Source: Sesamum alatum
Lineage: Eukaryota > Streptophyta > Magnoliopsida > Lamiales > Pedaliaceae
Direction of reading: 5' to 3'
DNA: 64,000 nt
NCBI GenBank assembly: GCA_034509735.1
Contig: JACGWO010000003.1
Coordinates: 2,356,001-2,420,000, forward strand
Below the pieces are notes generated by a model that had not been told where the DNA came from, ran no database searches, and saw only the letters and a program-made list of their open reading frames with translations. Positions 59,924 to 64,000 of this stretch are shown one piece after another. Numbering within the stretch: the stretch's first letter is position 1; each line of letters begins with the position of its first letter. Both the position numbers and the translations under genes were made by a program.

Positions 59924-59936
59924 AGGAGGGGAGAAT
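59924..59936 (+). other. Polypurine tract of the Gypsy element
   Basis: Aggaggggagaat immediately precedes the 3' LTR at 59937. Confidence 0.85.
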
Positions 59937-61421
59937 TGTGACACCCACAAATTTTTATACATAATTATGGGGTTAATTGGTAATTATTTAAGAAATTTAG
60001 TTAATTAGTAGATATATTATAGATTCAATTGTGATCATATTAAAATTTGAACGGAGTGAATTGGAGCTTTATATAAAATTTGGGAGCAAATTATATTAAT
60101 TAAGAAATTAAAAAGGACGTAATAGGTATTTAAAAAAAATATTAATATATATATATATATAAATCTATGTATAATAATAAAAAAAAGAATAAAAAAAAAA
60201 GGAAAGAGAGAGAGAATTTGGTGGGCGGTAGCACGTGTTCACCCCTGCCTCACCTACTACATATATATATATATATATATTATACTAGTACAATTCCATG
60301 CTTTAAAAATCAAACCCGCACACACTTTTATACACAGTAAATTCGCGACGAACAGGTACAAATATTTTTAATTATAATTATTATTAATTTATGTAATTAT
60401 ATTATTTAATAAATGCATTTATTAAATGTTATTTATACTACTCAATTTAGTGTTTAACCGGAAAATTTTATGAATTTGAGTATTTATAATTAGTGCCTGG
60501 TTAAATGTCTCAATTGAATTAGGGGTGTTATAATTAATGGTATAAACTGCTTAATTTACTAGATTTAATAATCTACAATTGATTGGTTTAGTTTAATCGG
60601 GTTGAAAATTTTATTGAGAAATATTATAGAATATATTTGAAAATATTATATTTAGTAAAGATAAGTATATTTTGAGATAAATATAATTCAAGAATTGTTA
60701 TTATGAATGGTAGTTATAATAGGATGAGGGGTTTAATGAAATATTGAGATATTGGTGAAAAATATATATAATTACTATCTAATATTTTATTTAGAAATTA
60801 CGATACTTTGATATGTTGATTATATGCATTATAACTTATTATAGGATAAGGGGGATAAGGTGAATGATTGAGCAACTCCCTACGTACAAGTAGATCGTTG
60901 TAAGTCGAGGTAAGTAAATAATTAGTACTCTCTATATATGTATTCTTTCTTTGTGATACTACCTTTATGTAAGTCTATGTGCGTGCTAGAATTTATCTAT
61001 TCTGAATTCGATGAGTTATTGGTCATTTGATTTGATTAATGTGGTGAAAGTGGAATGATGAAATGTATTGAAATGTTCTATTGTGGAATGATGTGTTATT
61101 GGTGTTGCCAATAATACCGTGCTGATATGGGCTATTACTTGATTAGTTGGCTTACAAGAACGGTGATATGTGGAATCGAGGGAGTGATAGAAATTGAATG
61201 TAATTATGATATGAATACCCCTTGATGTTGTTGAATAGCCTATTTGGCAAATGATATGAAAAGAGTTATGACGCGATGTGAAAAGAGCTATGATGCGAAA
61301 TGAAAAGAGCTATAATGCGAAATGAAAAGAATCATGTGCATAATTACGTATATAAACAGGATTTACATTAGGTGTGATAATTAGGGGAGATATAGTCGTA
61401 GTGCCGTAAGAGGGTGCTACA
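59937..61421 (+). repeat. 3' LTR of the chromodomain Gypsy, internally deleted
   Basis: This 1485-bp LTR begins TGTGACACCCAC. It lacks about 586 bases relative to the 5' LTR. The joint at about 61329 links the minisatellite directly to 'gaatcatgtgcataattacg'. Confidence 0.94.
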
Positions 61422-61426
61422 CTTGT

Positions 61427-61849
61427 AGGAGTCACGTCACTTGACGCTGTCCTAATATCTTGATGGCCTCTCTTCGTGCAGGTACTGTCGACTCACCACC
61501 ATCCTAAGATAAAACCCAAAAGCTCACAACCAGTGTCTTCTATTGAGAGCACATTCACAAGTAGACTAGAAAACTAGATCTTATCAAGTTGCCCCAAAAT
61601 ATATAGCAAGAAGAATAAGAATGTGAGATGCAAAGAAAAGAGTGAGTTGTTGTGTCTACCTAGACGCCTAGGACATCCTATTTATAGTGTTAGAATAGGA
61701 CATGTAACACCCAAAAATTAAAATAGAAATAATGGTCATTAGTGGGGTGTTACACAATAAATAGGGTGTTACAAATTTGAATTTGCTTTTAATAATAAAT
61801 CTGAAAATTAAAAAAATATATTGAAGCTTTAAAACTTCAAATTGTAACA
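61427..61849 (-). mobile_element. 3' LTR of the minus-strand Copia (part)
   Basis: On the minus strand a purine tract (acttgtgggggat, 61850-61862) is followed by an LTR start TGTTACAATTTGAAG at 61849. A TATA box, ctataaatagga, lies at about 61676-61687 (minus strand). The LTR is interrupted by the Gypsy insertion at 61422 and may continue at 43412 and below. Phrases 'gggtgttaca' occur twice inside (61745-61794). Confidence 0.65.
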
Positions 61850-61862
61850 ATCCCCCACAAGT

Positions 61863-62426
61863 TTAAAAACTTCAAAACAATATATAAGTAAATATAATAG
61901 GGCAACTGAATACTATGTAATAGGTGCAGGAGTTGTCCCCACTTGAGCCTACACTTAGTGTTGACGATTTTCATTTAAGGGAGCCATAACGGACTACGAC
62001 TTGAATTAGGTCCCTTGGCCAAATTTCAATACGACACACACACAGTATTGGCATCGGTCTTTTGTTCAAAGCGGGTTAGTGTTGTTGATGGCCATGCGCT
62101 CTTATCTTGATTCTCATGAGATTTTCTAGGGTTAGCCCAAACCCATAGCGACGGCCTCATAGCAACTCTCATTTAGGTGAAACCTCTAAGAGTACGTGTG
62201 ACCTATACCCTTTGGAATTCTCGCTTTGGTCTCATTAAGAGTTAAATCCCAACCTAACATCACACTGTTAAGCACTATCACCATAGGGATGGGGAGGAGG
62301 CAAATTCCTCATAAAGTAGTGCTAAATGAGTCACGCAGTACAGGTTGTTCCTACCCATTGAACCTTCTTCATGGGGTCTCCAATCACAAAGGTTAGGTTA
62401 CTCCTGGAGGTGACTCCCTTGTGGGC
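61863..62426 (-). other. 3' untranslated part of the minus-strand Copia
   Basis: This lies between the pol stop and the polypurine tract. There is no domain. It carries multiple short phrases such as 'ggaggtgactccc', and nothing else is recognisable. Confidence 0.4.
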
Positions 62427-64000
62427 TTATGCCCATCCCTCTCGATAGTTAATATACACTCTTTTGGGTAGACATTTGGTCAAATTATCTATCAAATTTT
62501 TCTCAAATTTCACAAAATTAAAAGATGCGACATTTCTTTTCAATAATGACTTCACACTCTTACACCTCGCTTGTCGATGTCTAGTCATTTTCTTATTAGA
62601 ATGAGTTTGCTTCACAAGATCTATAGTAGCCTTACAATCACAATGTATAGAAACATCTGGTAAAGCTTTATGTATCAATGAGATATCAAGTAATATGTCT
62701 CTTAACCATTCAGCGGTTGTACAAGCAGTATCTAGAGTTATTAATTCAGCTTCCATAGTACTTCTGGGTATAACTGTTTGTTTCTTAGAACTCCAAGTTA
62801 TAGTTGCTCCACCCATCATGAAAACAAATCCACTAGTGGACTTAACCTCAGAGCTATCACTAATCTAATTAGCATCACTATATCCTTCAAGTACATTGGG
62901 AAAACCTTTATAGCATAACGAATAGTTTATTCTTCCTCTAAGATATTTAATAATTCTTTCCAAATCATTCCAATAATCTTTGATTGGATTATGAGTATAC
63001 CTACTAAGTCTACCAACAACGTGGGAAATATCTAGTCTAGTCCTGTTAGAAAAATATAACAATGATCCTATAACTTGAGAATATTTTAACTGAGGTACAA
63101 GTTCACCCAAACTTTTTGTTAATGTATTTGAATCAAATAGAGTAGAAACAGACTTATGATCATTATAATTGAATTTCCTCAGAAAATTTTGAATTGCTCC
63201 AGATTGGTTTAAAATTCCTTCTTGAGTTCTACTAACTTTCATACTCAAAATAATATGTGCTTCTCCCAATTCTTTCATTTCAAAACTATTTGATAGATAA
63301 CTTTTAACATTTCCTATAATTTTTAAATTAGACCCGAAAATTAATATGTTATCTACATATAAGCATAGTATCACATACTCACCATTTTCCTCTTTACAAT
63401 ATACACATCTGTCATGCTCATTTGACTTGAATCCATAACATATAATCACCTCATTATTTCTCATGCCATTGTTTAGGAGCTTGTTTCAAACCATATAAGA
63501 TTTTACTAACTTACACACCTTATGTTCTTGTCCTTTAACCTTAAAACCTTCAGGTTGTTCCATTAAATTTTTCATCTAAATTCCCATTTAAAAATGCAGT
63601 CTTAATGTCCATTTGATGAATCATTAGCTTATATATAGATGCTAAAGCCAACAAAGTTCTAATAGTTAAAATTCTAGTAACAGGAGAATAAGTATCAAAA
63701 TAATCTATCCCTTCTTGTTGAATAAATCCTTTCGCTACTAATCTTGTCTTTTATTTATCTATTGATCCATCAACTTTTAACTTTTTCTTAATGATCCATA
63801 TACATCCTATTGGTTTACTACCAAGAGGTAAATCAGATAAAACTCAAGTATTATTTTGAATAATTGAATTGTACTCATCATTTGAGAGCTTCTTTCCAAA
63901 AAGGTGCATCTATGGAAGATATTGCTCCATCATAAGTTTGTGGATCCCCTTCAACTAAAAATGTGATAAAATCATCTTCAAAGTTCTTTTCGACCCTAGG
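62427..64000 (-). pseudogene. Copia reverse transcriptase and RNase H, runs off the window
   Basis: The minus-strand frame 63464-62427 is continuous except for one TAG at 62862-62864. RT motifs include CLYVDNILIFGSN, in which the second catalytic Asp of YVDD is Asn, then FEMKELGEAHIILSMKV and YSQVIGSLLYFSNRTRLDIS. RNase H follows with GYSDAN and [21 protein letters not shown], and the tail is [13 protein letters not shown]. Upstream, from 63465 to 64000, earlier RT pieces (LPLGSKPIGCIWIIKKKLKVDGSINK, then YGLKQAPKQWHEK) lie in other frames, showing frameshifts. The element belongs to Ty1/Copia but is distinct from the other two families here. The catalytic substitution and stop make it inactive. 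Confidence 0.88.

Larger units (their letters stand above)
43418..61421 (+). mobile_element. Chromodomain Ty3/Gypsy element (Tekay/Del-like) with nested Copia
   Basis: LTRs (43418-45488 and 59937-61421) bound by TGTGAC...GCTACA are flanked by a perfect TSD CTTGT (43413-43417 and 61422-61426). A Met-tRNA primer-binding site follows the 5' LTR and a purine tract precedes the 3' LTR. The domain order is Gag with a zinc knuckle, protease, RT, RNase H, integrase and chromodomain. A Copia element (48250-57894) interrupts between RT and RNase H. Without it the element is about 8.35 kb. Frameshifts and stops have inactivated it. Confidence 0.95.

Noticed and set aside
1..64000. CRISPR arrays, operons, defence islands or prokaryotic mobile elements
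   Set aside because: None is present. The direct repeats are LTRs, minisatellites or microsatellites in plant nuclear DNA.

Overview
This is plant nuclear DNA, almost certainly from an angiosperm and probably a eudicot. It is AT-rich and crowded with nested LTR retrotransposons. The supporting signs are initiator-Met tRNA primer-binding sites, a chromodomain Ty3/Gypsy element, Mutator-like and CACTA transposon remnants, a nuclear copy of plastid ycf2, and one plant-type eRF1 gene. There are no operons, CRISPR arrays or prokaryotic genes. Nearly all ancestry calls rest on my reading of terminal TG/CA dinucleotides, target-site duplications (TSDs) and protein motifs; no database search was run.

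Layout. (1) 1-11468: two decayed Ty1/Copia copies of one family lie head to head and form an inverted repeat with arms of about 4 kb (1-3998 and 5815-9822). The spacer, 3999-5814, is the leader of the left copy. The right copy ends in a full LTR (9231-11468). (2) 11469-21328: a minus-strand Ty3/Gypsy remnant (Gag and adjoining polyprotein, plus a probable LTR) is cut into pieces by three solo LTRs, each with a perfect 5-bp TSD (12424-14496, 14889-16948, 17699-19673). (3) 21969-26412: a 4.4-kb Copia element with 340-bp LTRs and TSD AAAGA. It has lost its reverse transcriptase and carries an inserted fragment of plastid ycf2 (22767-23305). (4) 26669-32587: a 320-bp CACTA-type element abuts a Mutator-like element (26996-32587), which holds another solo LTR (29184-31392). 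(5) 32588-36690: AT-rich DNA with a 1.1-kb terminal-inverted-repeat element and a nested pair of MITE-like repeats. (6) 36691-41850: the one conventional gene, eRF1 on the minus strand, with a 2.3-kb 5'-UTR intron, an apparent one-base frameshift near codon 40 and a possible 3'-UTR intron. (7) 43318-64000: a three-level nest. A Copia element (48250-57894, TSD TAATG) sits in the RNase H region of a chromodomain Ty3/Gypsy element (43418-61421, TSD CTTGT). The Gypsy element itself appears to sit in the LTR of a minus-strand Copia whose pol runs off the window end.

Almost every retroelement is dead through stops, frameshifts or deletions. The only gene likely to serve the host is eRF1, which recognises all three stop codons and releases the finished peptide during translation termination. 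I found no new multi-gene system. The most unusual signals are the large palindromic Copia pair, the eRF1 frameshift lying exactly on a slippery heptamer, and the plastid insert inside a retrotransposon gag.
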